Assembly: GCA_949840465.1 (NCBI GenBank)
Contig: CATKXE010000029.1
Location: forward strand, 1 to 36,403
Origin: an uncultured Lachnospiraceae bacterium
GTDB taxonomy: Bacteria; Bacillota; Clostridia; Lachnospirales; Lachnospiraceae
Length of the DNA: 36,403 bases
Reading direction: 5' to 3'
In this document: in pieces, positions 23,620 through 31,945 of the stretch
How positions within the stretch are numbered: position 1 is the stretch's first letter
How the letters are laid out: each line of letters begins with the position of its first letter
Notes under the pieces: generated by a model
What the model was told of the DNA's origin: nothing
The model's database searches: none
What the model saw: only the letters and a program-made list of their open reading frames with translations
Translations under genes and position numbers: made by a program

Positions 23620-24645
23620 CTAACAGATTTCATGAATCCAGCCTTTTGGCGCTTCCAAATGCCCCATCTGGATCCCTGTCAATGTGTCATACAGTTTTTG
23701 GGTCGTCTCACCCATCTTTTCCATGCCGCTGGGGAAACAGATCTCCTTGCCGTGATCCACGATTTTTCCCACCGGTGAGATCACGGCTGCGGTTCCGCAA
23801 AGCCCGCATTCTGCAAAATCTTTCAGTTCTTCCAGATATACATCCCGCTCTTGTACTTCCAATCCCAGATAATGCTCCGCAACATACATCAGGGATCGTC
23901 TCGTGATGGAAGGAAGGATGGTCGTGGAGTGAGGCGTCACAATCTGATTGTCTTTTGTCACGAAGAGGAAATTCGCCCCGCCGGTCTCCTCCACCTTGGT
24001 TCTTGTGGCTGAATCCGGATACAGGTTTTCATCATACCCTTCCGCATGGGCAGACACGATCGCATGCAGGCTCATGGCATAATTCAGCCCTGCTTTGATA
24101 TGTCCGGTTCCTCGGGGGGCTGCACGGTCAAAATCAGACACGCAGATGGTCAGCGGCTTTACCCCGCCCTTAAAGTACGGGCCTACCGGAGTAGTGAAAA
24201 TACGGAACTGGTATTCATCCGCCGGTTTTACGCCGATGACAGGATTGATACCAAACATATAGGGCCGGATATACAATGTTGCTCCTGAACCATAGGGCGG
24301 CACATATGCGGCATTGGCCTTCACTGTCTGCGTCACTGCATCCACAAAGCGGCCTGCGTCAAATGGAGGCATCTCCATGCGCTTCGCAGAATCCACCATC
24401 CGCTGCCCATTCAGATCCGGACGAAAAGTAACCACACGCCCATCCTCTGTAGTATATGCTTTCAATCCTTCAAAAATGGTCTGGGCATACTGCAGAACCC
24501 CTGCACACTCATTCATCGTGATATTGGCGTCCTCAATCAGCGCACCTTCATCCCAGGCTCCGTCCCTGTAGTTGGAAACATACCGCTTGTCTGTGACCAT
24601 ATAACCAAATCCCAGATTCTCCCAGTCAATATTTTTTTTCTCCAT
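23620..24645 (-). CDS. ilvE: Branched-chain amino acid aminotransferase
   Basis: PLP enzyme (fold type IV) making valine, leucine and isoleucine from their 2-oxo acids with glutamate. The protein is 341 residues. Landmarks are the T-I-F-E-G-L-K-A-Y substrate-loop region (about 58-66), the G-L-N-Y-A-M-S-L region (about 185-192, cofactor Lys just before it in G-H-I-K-A), and the late V-E-E-T-G-G-A-N-F-L and G-L-C-G-T-A-A segments. The ATG at 24645 (GGAGGAG upstream) is chosen; the open frame extends 78 bases further but that part holds the promoter. It follows ilvN by about 150 bases yet has its own consensus promoter and terminator. Confidence 0.97.
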   Translation of the reverse strand: MEKKNIDWENLGFGYMVTDKRYVSNYRDGAWDEGALIEDANITMNECAGVLQYAQTIFEGLKAYTTEDGRVVTFRPDLNGQRMVDSAKRMEMPPFDAGRFVDAVTQTVKANAAYVPPYGSGATLYIRPYMFGINPVIGVKPADEYQFRIFTTPVGPYFKGGVKPLTICVSDFDRAAPRGTGHIKAGLNYAMSLHAIVSAHAEGYDENLYPDSATRTKVEETGGANFLFVTKDNQIVTPHSTTILPSITRRSLMYVAEHYLGLEVQERDVYLEELKDFAECGLCGTAAVISPVGKIVDHGKEICFPSGMEKMGETTQKLYDTLTGIQMGHLEAPKGWIHEIC

Positions 24646-24694
24646 CAGTATCTCCTCCATTCCACTGTAAAAAAGCTGTTTGAATATACTGTGC

Positions 24695-24723
24695 ATTATA
24701 ATACCATCCTTAATAAAAATCAA
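24695..24723 (-). promoter_or_regulatory. Promoter of ilvE
   Basis: Minus strand TTGATT (24718-24723), 17-base spacer and a perfect TATAAT (24695-24700), 50 bases before the start codon. Two short GC hairpins lie just upstream, behind ilvN, without a T run. Confidence 0.75.
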
Positions 24724-24793
24724 GAGTGCGCTCTATTTTTTTATTATATCTATGCCGTTCTCTATGACGGCGGAGGCATCCGCTTTTTCACTT

Positions 24794-25303
24794 TTACCGT
24801 TCCATCATACTAATGGATTCAATCCCCACGCTTCCGCCGCGGACTACTTCGATATTCTTAAACTCTTCTTTCAGAAGCTTCACCACAGCATCATTTTTTG
24901 TGGCTGTCTGGACAAATTCCAGAAGCAGGCTGTCCTTGCCGTAATCAATCACTCTTGCCTTGAACGTATCTGCAATCTGGAACAGTTCCGCCTTATCATC
25001 CCGCGTACATTTTTTCACCTTCACATAGAGGATTTCCTTCATCCGTACAAATATATCCGTAAAATCAATGACTTTGATGACCTCTACCATCCTGTTGAGC
25101 TGCTTCTTGATCTGCTCAAATGTCTCGTCATCGCTGACCGTCGCAATGGTCATACGTGACACAGTAGGATCCTCGGTCGTACCCACGGTCAGGCTGTCCA
25201 GATTATAGGACTTCCCGGAAAACAGCCCGGAAATCTTGGACAGTACGCCAACCTGATTCTCCACATACAACGAGATCCATCTTTTTTTAATCGCATTATC
25301 CAT
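24794..25303 (-). CDS. ilvN: Acetolactate synthase, small (regulatory) subunit
   Basis: Regulatory subunit that mediates valine feedback inhibition of IlvB. The protein is 169 residues. The N-terminal ACT domain (about 8-80) has the N-Q-V-G-V-L-S-K-I-S-G-L-F and Y-N-L-D-S-L-T-V-G signatures. The C-terminal half (about 85-169) is the second ALS-small domain. It begins 38 bases after ilvB with AAAGGA upstream of its ATG. The order ilvB-ilvN is the usual one. No terminator with a T run follows, so read-through towards ilvE is possible. Confidence 0.97.
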   Translation of the reverse strand: MDNAIKKRWISLYVENQVGVLSKISGLFSGKSYNLDSLTVGTTEDPTVSRMTIATVSDDETFEQIKKQLNRMVEVIKVIDFTDIFVRMKEILYVKVKKCTRDDKAELFQIADTFKARVIDYGKDSLLLEFVQTATKNDAVVKLLKEEFKNIEVVRGGSVGIESISMMER

Positions 25304-25341
25304 ATTTATAATCCTTTCCCTTGAAATTGTCCAGGACTCTG

Positions 25342-27060
25342 TCAGCAGTCCAGAATCATTTCCTCCAGAGTTCCTCCTGGCTGAATCATCGGATATACCA
25401 TTTCCTCCGGGTCTATGATAAATTCAATCAAAGTCGGAACCTTTGTATTCTTCTTCGCCTCTGCAAAGGCCGCTTCTATCTCTTCCTTCTGCGTGACACG
25501 GATGCCTTTTGCACCATAGCTTTCCGCAAGCTTTACAAAGTCCGGCGTATAGACCGGCTTCTCATCCCCGCCCGACCTGCGGGACAGGGCGCCTGCGCGC
25601 AGGTCTGTCATGCCGTAACGCTTTCCATAGAATAATTTCTGCCACTGGCGCACCATCCCCAGATAGGTATTATTGAACACACAGAGGATCACCGGCAGTT
25701 CCTCCAGGACTGCGGTGGCAAACTCCTGAATGTTCATCTGCATACCGCCGTCTCCGGAAATCGCAATGACCGGCGTGTCCGGATTCCCAAGCTTGGCGCC
25801 GACTGCCCCCGGGAAGCCATATCCCATGGTTCCAAGGCCGCCCGACATGATCATCTTCTTTTTCTGCGTGATCTCCGTATACTGCGCCGCGAACATCTGG
25901 TGCTGCCCTACATCCGTCACCACAATGGCCTCTTCAAACTGACGGTTCATCTCATCAATAATGTCCTTTGGCCCCAGCTTGGCATGCGTCCTCATATCCA
26001 GAGGATGTTCCTTCTGCCATGCATCAATCTCCTTCTGCCATTTCTTCGTATTACAGGCCTCCACATATTCCTTCATCTTTGTGACCGCCTCTTTTGCGTC
26101 TGCCACAATCGGCACGTCCACAGAGATATTTCGTGAAATAGAAGCCGTATCAATATCAATATGGACAATTTTTGCATGAGGTGCAAATGCATGAAGCTTT
26201 CCGGTGATCCGGTCATTGAACCTGGTTCCGATGGAAAACAGCAGATCACACTCACTGACCGCCATGTTGGCCGCATAAGCCCCGTGCATTCCCAGATTCC
26301 CCACAAACAACGGATGGTTAGTGGGGATAGCCCCCCGTCCCATGACCGTCGTAATCACAGGCACGCCTGTCTTATCTACAACCTCCGTAAACGCCTCATT
26401 GGCCCCGGCAATATTTACGCCGCCTCCGGCCAGAAACAATGGCCTCTTTGCCTTGTGCAGCATCTTGATGGCGCGTTTAAGCTGCCCAATATGCACATTG
26501 GTATTGGGCTTGTAGCCCCGGATATTCACGTCCTTCGGATAATCCGCGCTTCCCATCTCTGCCATCACATCTTTGGGAAGGTCGATCAGGACGGGACCCG
26601 GACGGCCTGTCCGCGCAATGTAGAACGCCTCTTTGATGATTCTTCCCAGATCCGCCCGGTTGCGGACAGTCACCCCGTATTTCGTGATGCTCCTTGTGAT
26701 CCCTACAATGTCCACTTCCTGAAATGCATCATTTCCAATCAGATGCCGCGCCACCTGACCCGTAAAGCATACCAGAGGCACACTGTCATAATTGGCTGTC
26801 GCCAGCCCCGTTACCAAATTCGTGGCTCCCGGCCCGCTTGTAACCAGACACACTCCCGTCCTTCCCGTAGTCCTTGCGTAAGCATCCGCCTCATGTACCA
26901 ACGCCTGTTCATGGCGCGGAAGAATGACACGGATATCACTCTGGCGGTATAATTCATCGCTGATATCAATCGTACAAGCTCCCGGATAGCCGAACAGTGT
27001 ATCAACCCCTTCCTCCTTCAAAGCCTTCACCAATAACTTATTACCCGAAATCTGTCTCAT
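25342..27060 (-). CDS. ilvB: Acetolactate synthase, large catalytic subunit
   Basis: Thiamine-diphosphate enzyme condensing two pyruvates (or pyruvate plus 2-oxobutyrate) in branched-chain amino-acid synthesis. About 572 residues in three domains: PYR (about 1-170, catalytic Glu in P-R-H-E-Q), FAD-binding middle (about 190-330) and PP (about 360-560) with the ThDP/Mg motif G-D-G-G-M-Q-M-N and following N-N. The ATG at 27060 overlaps the stop of the preceding gene as TGATG, with GGGAGG upstream, so translation of the two is probably coupled. The pair ilvB-ilvN gives a complete holoenzyme; ilvC, ilvD and the leu genes are not here. Confidence 0.97.
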   Translation of the reverse strand: MRQISGNKLLVKALKEEGVDTLFGYPGACTIDISDELYRQSDIRVILPRHEQALVHEADAYARTTGRTGVCLVTSGPGATNLVTGLATANYDSVPLVCFTGQVARHLIGNDAFQEVDIVGITRSITKYGVTVRNRADLGRIIKEAFYIARTGRPGPVLIDLPKDVMAEMGSADYPKDVNIRGYKPNTNVHIGQLKRAIKMLHKAKRPLFLAGGGVNIAGANEAFTEVVDKTGVPVITTVMGRGAIPTNHPLFVGNLGMHGAYAANMAVSECDLLFSIGTRFNDRITGKLHAFAPHAKIVHIDIDTASISRNISVDVPIVADAKEAVTKMKEYVEACNTKKWQKEIDAWQKEHPLDMRTHAKLGPKDIIDEMNRQFEEAIVVTDVGQHQMFAAQYTEITQKKKMIMSGGLGTMGYGFPGAVGAKLGNPDTPVIAISGDGGMQMNIQEFATAVLEELPVILCVFNNTYLGMVRQWQKLFYGKRYGMTDLRAGALSRRSGGDEKPVYTPDFVKLAESYGAKGIRVTQKEEIEAAFAEAKKNTKVPTLIEFIIDPEEMVYPMIQPGGTLEEMILDC

Positions 27061-28763
27061 CACTCATCCTCCCAATCATCATCCTCCCAGAGGCCGTACT
27101 GGTCTGGGGACTTTCCCTTGCTTCTGACTATTCTGGGGAATTCCGTCTCTTCTTCTAAGAGACGCAGCACTTTGCACTGAAAGACCCATTCATCTCCAAA
27201 ATCAAACAGATACTTAAACTGGCTTCCTTTACATAACTCCAGCTGGTATAACTTACGCTCTTTCGTGGAGATCTCATCTTCCCCACCGGTTCCTTCCATA
27301 AAGTAACTGTCCCACCTGCTCCATAGCTTATTGTCCATGAAGAATGCATGTGCATGGTCGTCTTCAAAATCAAATGCATCCAATATGGCTGAATGTAAAT
27401 CCTGCAAAGTACTGTTGCTGGAAATCTGTATATGGCGATAACATCCCGGCATTGCGGAGACACTGAATACATAAGATTCCATGGATGCTGCCTTTTCCTC
27501 TTTCTCGTTTAACTGATTGTTTCTGGATTTTTTCTTACCTGGTTTCCTGGAGACATTGCTGCACAGCAATTCATTGATCTTCTTTTCCAAATGCTCCGGA
27601 AGTATCCCCATATCTGCCAGCATCCCCAACTGCACTGCCATCTCCTCCGGCAGTTTTTGATTCTGTATCACATCAAGGCTTAAAAGCGCATCCAGCATAT
27701 GGGTCATATCCTCAATCTGCTCTTCCTCCGTCTTATCAAAATGATCGATCAGTATCTCCTCCGCACTGTCCAGCGCAGGCAGGTCGCTTTCAATACTGAC
27801 TGTGATTTTCATCCTTTCACAAAATGCTTTCAAAAATGTATAAGTCCGTTCATCCCTGACTTTCATTTCTTCCGGGCAGACGTTCTGCGATAAAAGGGCG
27901 TCCATGAATGCATTCAATAGTTCTTCCGGGTTCTCCTCATAACATTCCACGATCGGCACCGGAAGGATATACTGCGTATCCGTTTCCACAGCCAATAAAA
28001 GCGCCGGGAAAAAAGGAACTTGATCCGGGGAATTCTGCACGGGCTCTGGATATCGGACGATCTCGCTTTCCCACAGCCCGGCTCTCCTGGCTTTCTTCAG
28101 ATTGGCAATAGCGATATCATTGCCGGCTTTCGCAGCCGCCCATTCTGCCGGCTTTTCTTCGGGAAGTTTTATTTTTTCCAGCACATAGACATTGTCCTGC
28201 AATTTCAGCATGGGCGCTTCCTCCAGCCCCATATGATTTTGCCTGAATCCCAATTCCTGCGGCTTTCCGGCTTTTAAAAGCCTGGCCATCTCAATCGCTG
28301 CGCCAAGCGCTTCACAGAGATCCTCCTGCTCCTGTTCTGTATCCAGATGCCATGGACAGCAGTTCGGTTTATACTTCGCAAAATATGGATACGCATTCTT
28401 GCCGGATATTCTGATTCCATGCGCCCTGGCATACTTTTTTGCCTCTTCACGCTCTTCCTCAGTCACTTCATCCTTTCCTTCAAACGCACATTGCAGACAG
28501 TCCTGTTTTAACAGGCGCTCCTGCGCTTCAAAGGGAGGAAGCACATAATCCTCCACGCTGGATATTGTCCGGAAGCTTGCGAAGCCCGCATCCCCTATAT
28601 AAAGCGCAAGCGCACAGTGCTTCCCTGCCGCTCCCATAATGCTGATATATCCGATCCTGTCCCCCGATAACTTCACAGCGAACACATCCTGATCAAACAG
28701 AATATCCCATAATCTTGTTTTTCTGTATTCAAATGCAAGCCCAAACAGTTTATCTGAAATCAT
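27060..28763 (-). CDS. Multidomain protein with a C-terminal plasmid pRiA4b ORF-3 family domain
   Basis: About 567 residues. The N-terminal part (about 1-110) and the middle (about 240-350, with L-L-L-A-V-E-T-D-T-Q and an alpha/beta pattern) resemble domains of unknown function found with this family (DUF7309- and DUF6930-like; assigned from memory of their patterns). A Lys-rich linker (about 425-445) leads to a C-terminal pRiA4b ORF-3 domain (about 450-560), with the late F-D-F-G-D-E-W motif and an acidic Asp/Trp end. ATG at 28763 has AAGGAG upstream; the open frame 132 bases further out runs through the rpsO terminator and is not used. Its function is unknown. Its stop overlaps the ilvB start. 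Confidence 0.82.
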   Translation of the reverse strand: MISDKLFGLAFEYRKTRLWDILFDQDVFAVKLSGDRIGYISIMGAAGKHCALALYIGDAGFASFRTISSVEDYVLPPFEAQERLLKQDCLQCAFEGKDEVTEEEREEAKKYARAHGIRISGKNAYPYFAKYKPNCCPWHLDTEQEQEDLCEALGAAIEMARLLKAGKPQELGFRQNHMGLEEAPMLKLQDNVYVLEKIKLPEEKPAEWAAAKAGNDIAIANLKKARRAGLWESEIVRYPEPVQNSPDQVPFFPALLLAVETDTQYILPVPIVECYEENPEELLNAFMDALLSQNVCPEEMKVRDERTYTFLKAFCERMKITVSIESDLPALDSAEEILIDHFDKTEEEQIEDMTHMLDALLSLDVIQNQKLPEEMAVQLGMLADMGILPEHLEKKINELLCSNVSRKPGKKKSRNNQLNEKEEKAASMESYVFSVSAMPGCYRHIQISSNSTLQDLHSAILDAFDFEDDHAHAFFMDNKLWSRWDSYFMEGTGGEDEISTKERKLYQLELCKGSQFKYLFDFGDEWVFQCKVLRLLEEETEFPRIVRSKGKSPDQYGLWEDDDWEDE

Positions 28764-28861
28764 CCTTTTCTCCTTCAATCTGTTGTAAAATGCTTTTGAG
28801 TATGCCGTCTTCTTTTTCCTGGAGGCTCCCTTCAAACTACGCCCGGAAACGGCATCTATAT

Positions 28862-28903
28862 AAAAAGAGGCCTGACACTTCCTCGACCGTGCCAAACCTC
28901 TTC
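28862..28903 (-). terminator. Intrinsic terminator of rpsO
   Basis: Minus strand AGAGG (28897-28901) / CCTCT (28866-28870), with inner GGCAC-type pairs to GTGTC, followed by five T residues. It lies about 25 bases after the rpsO stop. Confidence 0.8.
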
Positions 28904-28927
28904 TGCCCAGACATCTACAAACCGTAC

Positions 28928-29194
28928 TTATTTCCTCAATCCGAGCCTTTCAATCAAAGAACGGTATCTCTCAATATCAATCTTCTTCAGATATGCCAGC
29001 AGACCTCTTCTCTGTCCTACCATCTTCAGAAGTCCCCTTCTGGAGTGGTGGTCTTTCGGATTCGCCTTAAAGTGTTCTGTCAGTTCATTGATCCTTGCTG
29101 TCAGAATCGCAACCTGTACCTCCGGTGAACCGGTATCTCCCGCGCTTCTGCCGTATTCCCTGATAATAGCCTGTTTCTTTTCCTTTGCAATCAT
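28928..29194 (-). CDS. rpsO: 30S ribosomal protein S15
   Basis: Primary 16S rRNA-binding protein of the small-subunit platform. The 88-residue length is standard. The sequence shows the family core: [15 protein letters not shown] (about 14-28), H-S-R-R-G-L-L and a Leu/Arg-rich end. The ATG has AAGGAGG about seven bases upstream, preceded by a leader with a short hairpin and its own promoter. It is monocistronic, between the phosphate transporter and the pRiA4b-family gene. The usual neighbour pnp is not adjacent. Confidence 0.99.
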   Translation of the reverse strand: MIAKEKKQAIIREYGRSAGDTGSPEVQVAILTARINELTEHFKANPKDHHSRRGLLKMVGQRRGLLAYLKKIDIERYRSLIERLGLRK

Positions 29195-29236
29195 ATTGCT
29201 TTCCTCCTTAAAATTCTTTGTAAACGCCTGATATTA

Positions 29237-29263
29237 AGTAACGGTTGGAGTCTTCCTGTTACT
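29237..29263 (-). promoter_or_regulatory. Leader hairpin of rpsO (candidate S15 autoregulatory site)
   Basis: Minus strand AGTAAC / GTTACT with an inner GGA/TCC pair, located about 45 bases before the start codon inside the 5' leader. S15 is known to bind its own leader in several bacteria with differing structures. That this hairpin does so is inference. Confidence 0.4.
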
Positions 29264-29289
29264 GAACATCGGCTGATTCATACTTGTAT

Positions 29290-29319
29290 ACTATAACATA
29301 AGAGCCGGTTGTATGTAAA
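29290..29319 (-). promoter_or_regulatory. Promoter of rpsO
   Basis: Minus strand TTTACA (29314-29319), 18-base spacer and TATAGT (29290-29295), about 95 bases before the rpsO start. Confidence 0.65.
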
Positions 29320-29328
29320 GCAATTTTT

Positions 29329-30540
29329 TTATTCTTCTTCCTCTTCCTCAAAGTCCTCAATTTCATCCTGTGTCTCCGGCCGCAGTGCGAATGCGATGTT
29401 CGTGGCATGATCCCCGACACGCTCCAGGCCGGAAATCACCTCGGAATAGAGGACGCCTGCCTCCGGCGTACACTTTCCCTTGGTCAGCCGCTTGATATGC
29501 GCCTTACGAAGCCGCTTCTCCTTCTCGTCCACAGCATTTTCCAGCCGCAGGATCTCCCGCATATGATCATGCTCCTGGCTCTGGCTGGAAAACATTTCAA
29601 AGGCATAATCAAGCTGCCTGAGCACCATCTCCGTCATCTCCTGCATCTGCCGCAGAGCCTTATCCGTAAAGGGGATCTCCTTCTCCAGGCGCCGTTTTGC
29701 CGAATCCGCAAAATTCTCTGCGTGGTCGCCGATCCGTTCAATATCATTCACCACATGGAACAGACCGCCCAGAATCTTTCCGTCCGACATGGGAAGTTCC
29801 AGGCTGTTGGCCTGTGTGAGATAATCCATGATCTCCTGATTCAGATAGTCAATATACTCTTCCTGCTCATAGACTTTCTCAATCTTCTCTTTGTCCGGAT
29901 GGCATAAAGCCTCCATGCTCCTCTGCAGGTTCTCCTTTGCAATCTCGCCCATATGCTTCATCTCATGGATGGCATCAATCACAGCCGTAGCTGCGGACAG
30001 CGACTTCCGGTTTCCGATATATTTCAGTTTATATGCATCTTCCGGTCCCGCATCCTCCCCCGGGACAAAAATATACGTAAACTTCACGATCCAGTCCATA
30101 AAGGGGAACAGCAAAATCACCTGAAATACCTTGATAAATGTATTGGCATTGGCAACTGCACGGCTAACGTCATTTCCCGATGTCTTAAGGAACAGATCCG
30201 CAATCGGATCCAGCGCTGCCATCAATATGAGAAATACAATGACGCAGCCGATCACATTAAACAACACATGGATCCCGGCAGCCCTCTTTGCGTCTTTATT
30301 TCCATTCAGGCTCACCAGCACTGCTGAAATACAGCAGCCCATATTACATCCCAGAATCAGGAAAAAGCAGATCTTAAATGCCAAAAGCCCCTGGGCGGCC
30401 ATCAACATAATAATGCCCACAGAAGCGGAAGAACTCTGCAGAACCGCCGTGACCACAAATCCAAGAAGAATCGCCACCACCGGGCTGGAAATAGACTGCA
30501 AAAGCTCCACGGCGCGGGGGGAATCCTGCAATAACGTCAT
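29329..30540 (-). CDS. Na+/phosphate cotransporter, C-terminal part with PhoU domain
   Basis: Second part (403 residues) of a NptA/YjbB-type sodium-phosphate cotransporter. It holds the second Na/Pi repeat with the T-A-V-L-Q-S-S-S-A-S motif (about 31-40), further membrane helices to about residue 165, and a cytoplasmic PhoU-like helical domain (about 195-385) with G-D-H-A-E-N and G-D-H-A-T-N motifs, ending in a poly-Glu tail. It lies in the same reading frame as the preceding part, from which it is separated by one TAA. Its ATG follows that stop immediately, and GGGAG five bases upstream could serve re-initiation. Alone it lacks the first transport repeat. Confidence 0.85.
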   Translation of the reverse strand: MTLLQDSPRAVELLQSISSPVVAILLGFVVTAVLQSSSASVGIIMLMAAQGLLAFKICFFLILGCNMGCCISAVLVSLNGNKDAKRAAGIHVLFNVIGCVIVFLILMAALDPIADLFLKTSGNDVSRAVANANTFIKVFQVILLFPFMDWIVKFTYIFVPGEDAGPEDAYKLKYIGNRKSLSAATAVIDAIHEMKHMGEIAKENLQRSMEALCHPDKEKIEKVYEQEEYIDYLNQEIMDYLTQANSLELPMSDGKILGGLFHVVNDIERIGDHAENFADSAKRRLEKEIPFTDKALRQMQEMTEMVLRQLDYAFEMFSSQSQEHDHMREILRLENAVDEKEKRLRKAHIKRLTKGKCTPEAGVLYSEVISGLERVGDHATNIAFALRPETQDEIEDFEEEEEE

Positions 30541-30996
30541 TTACTCTCCCATGGAGCTCAGCCCCATGAACAAAATGCCGAACCCCAACAATACCACGCC
30601 GATTTTTTTTACATTGGGATTTTTGAAAAACATGTACATGACCGCGCCGACGATCACAAACAGCGGCGCAATTTCCGCTAAATTGAACGCGATCAGCTGT
30701 CCGGTCACCGTTGTTCCGATATTAGCCCCCAGTATGACCCCCGGAGCCTGATAGAGCTGCATAAGCCCTGAATTCACAAAACTGACCACCATGACTGTGG
30801 TCGCATTAGAAGACTGTATGATTCCGGTAAAAATAAGTCCGACCATCATCCCTACAAAACGGTTCTGTGTGAAAAATTCCAAAATTGAGCGCATCCTTGC
30901 GCCTGCCACCTGTTCTAATCCGTCGCTCATAAGCTTCATGCCGAACAAAAACAGTCCAAGCCCTCCGAGCAATGATATAAACGTAGTAATATCCAT
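30541..30996 (-). CDS. Na+/phosphate cotransporter, N-terminal part
   Basis: First part (151 residues) of the same transporter. Helices at about 5-22, 45-75, 88-110 and 118-148; the first Na/Pi repeat carries the G-I-I-Q-S-S-N-A-T-T motif (about 58-67) and N-I-G-T-T-V-T-G. Family members are normally one chain of about 550 residues; together with the following part this would be 555. The ending M-G-E-TAA is directly continued in frame by ATG. It may be a nonsense mutation, a sequencing error, or a truly split but co-translated transporter. It lies 48 bases after ribF. Confidence 0.85.
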   Translation of the reverse strand: MDITTFISLLGGLGLFLFGMKLMSDGLEQVAGARMRSILEFFTQNRFVGMMVGLIFTGIIQSSNATTVMVVSFVNSGLMQLYQAPGVILGANIGTTVTGQLIAFNLAEIAPLFVIVGAVMYMFFKNPNVKKIGVVLLGFGILFMGLSSMGE

Positions 30997-31044
30997 CTGT
31001 ACATCCTCAACACTTTCTCTGTGTAAACCTTCTTTGAACCGATT

Positions 31045-31944
31045 CTATTTCCTGCCGAAATATTCCCTGCCAAAACAGATATCCGCATCTACCTGAGATT
31101 TCAATTCTTCCACTGAGCAAAATTTTTTCTCCGGCCTCACAAAAGCCACGAATTCTACGAAAGCTTCTTTCCCGTACACATTCCCGTCAAAATCGAATGC
31201 GAATGTCTCTGCCAAAACCCTGGGCTCCTCTGCAACCGTCGGTTTCACCCCTATATTCACGATTCCCTGATACCATCTGCCGTCCACCCGCACCCTACAG
31301 AGATAGACGCCAAACCTGGGCAGGATCTTTCCCTGCGCCGGAGCTATATTCATGGTTGGAAATCCCAGTGTGCGGCCCAACCGCTTTCCATGTTCCACTC
31401 TGCCGGAAATCTGATAGAAATAGCCAAGCAATGTATTGGCAAGTTCTATATTTCCTTCGCTTAATGCCGTCCGCACAGAGGTACTACTGATAACCCGGCC
31501 TTCATAGCGTTCCTTCTCAATGACATCCAGACGATATCCATACACATCCGCATATTCTGCCAGCATCTTCACATCACCGTGCTTTTCATGTCCAAAGTGA
31601 AAGTCTGTTCCCACCACGATATGGGAAGCGTGAAAAGTCTCCGCCAGAACCAGTCGGATAAAGTTTTCTGCCTCCATCTCCCGAAGTTCTCTTGTAAACG
31701 GACACGACACCAATGTATCCACCTGGCCTGAAAGTCTTGCCTTTCTTTCTGCGCCGGTCAGCAGGGAATCCTTCCCCATGTCAAAAGCACAGACTACGCT
31801 TACGGTATTCTCTTCCCGTGATGCATATTCCCTGATCTGATCAATCAATTTCTGATGTCCTCTGTGCAGTCCGTCAAATTTCCCCAAAGTCACGGCCGAG
31901 CGTTTTTCATTATGATAAGAATGAATTTCTGTAATATACTGCAT
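31045..31944 (-). CDS. ribF: Bifunctional riboflavin kinase / FAD synthetase
   Basis: Converts riboflavin to FMN and FMN to FAD. The protein is 299 residues. The N-terminal nucleotidyltransferase (about 1-155) has G-K-F-D-G-L-H-R-G-H (about 21-30) and I-S-S-T-S-V-R-T-A (about 153-161). The C-terminal riboflavin kinase (about 175-299) has G-R-T-L-G-F-P-T-M-N and G-I-V-N-I-G-V-K-P-T. The start at 31944 (GAGG upstream, one base after the truB stop) is chosen; the open frame extends 291 bases into truB without support. It belongs to the truB-ribF pair found across Firmicutes. Confidence 0.97.
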   Translation of the reverse strand: MQYITEIHSYHNEKRSAVTLGKFDGLHRGHQKLIDQIREYASREENTVSVVCAFDMGKDSLLTGAERKARLSGQVDTLVSCPFTRELREMEAENFIRLVLAETFHASHIVVGTDFHFGHEKHGDVKMLAEYADVYGYRLDVIEKERYEGRVISSTSVRTALSEGNIELANTLLGYFYQISGRVEHGKRLGRTLGFPTMNIAPAQGKILPRFGVYLCRVRVDGRWYQGIVNIGVKPTVAEEPRVLAETFAFDFDGNVYGKEAFVEFVAFVRPEKKFCSVEELKSQVDADICFGREYFGRK

Positions 31945-31945
31945 G

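Noticed and set aside
24646..24723. Upstream extension of ilvE
   Set aside because: The stretch contains a consensus promoter, and GGAGGAG lies just before the internal ATG.
28764..28861. T-box or leader-peptide attenuator for the ilv genes
   Set aside because: No AGGGTGG-type box and no run of branched-chain codons; only a 7-bp ATGCCGT/ACGGCAT pair is present.
28764..28895. 44-residue N-terminal extension of the pRiA4b-family protein
   Set aside because: It would overlap the rpsO terminator; AAGGAG precedes the internal ATG at 28763.
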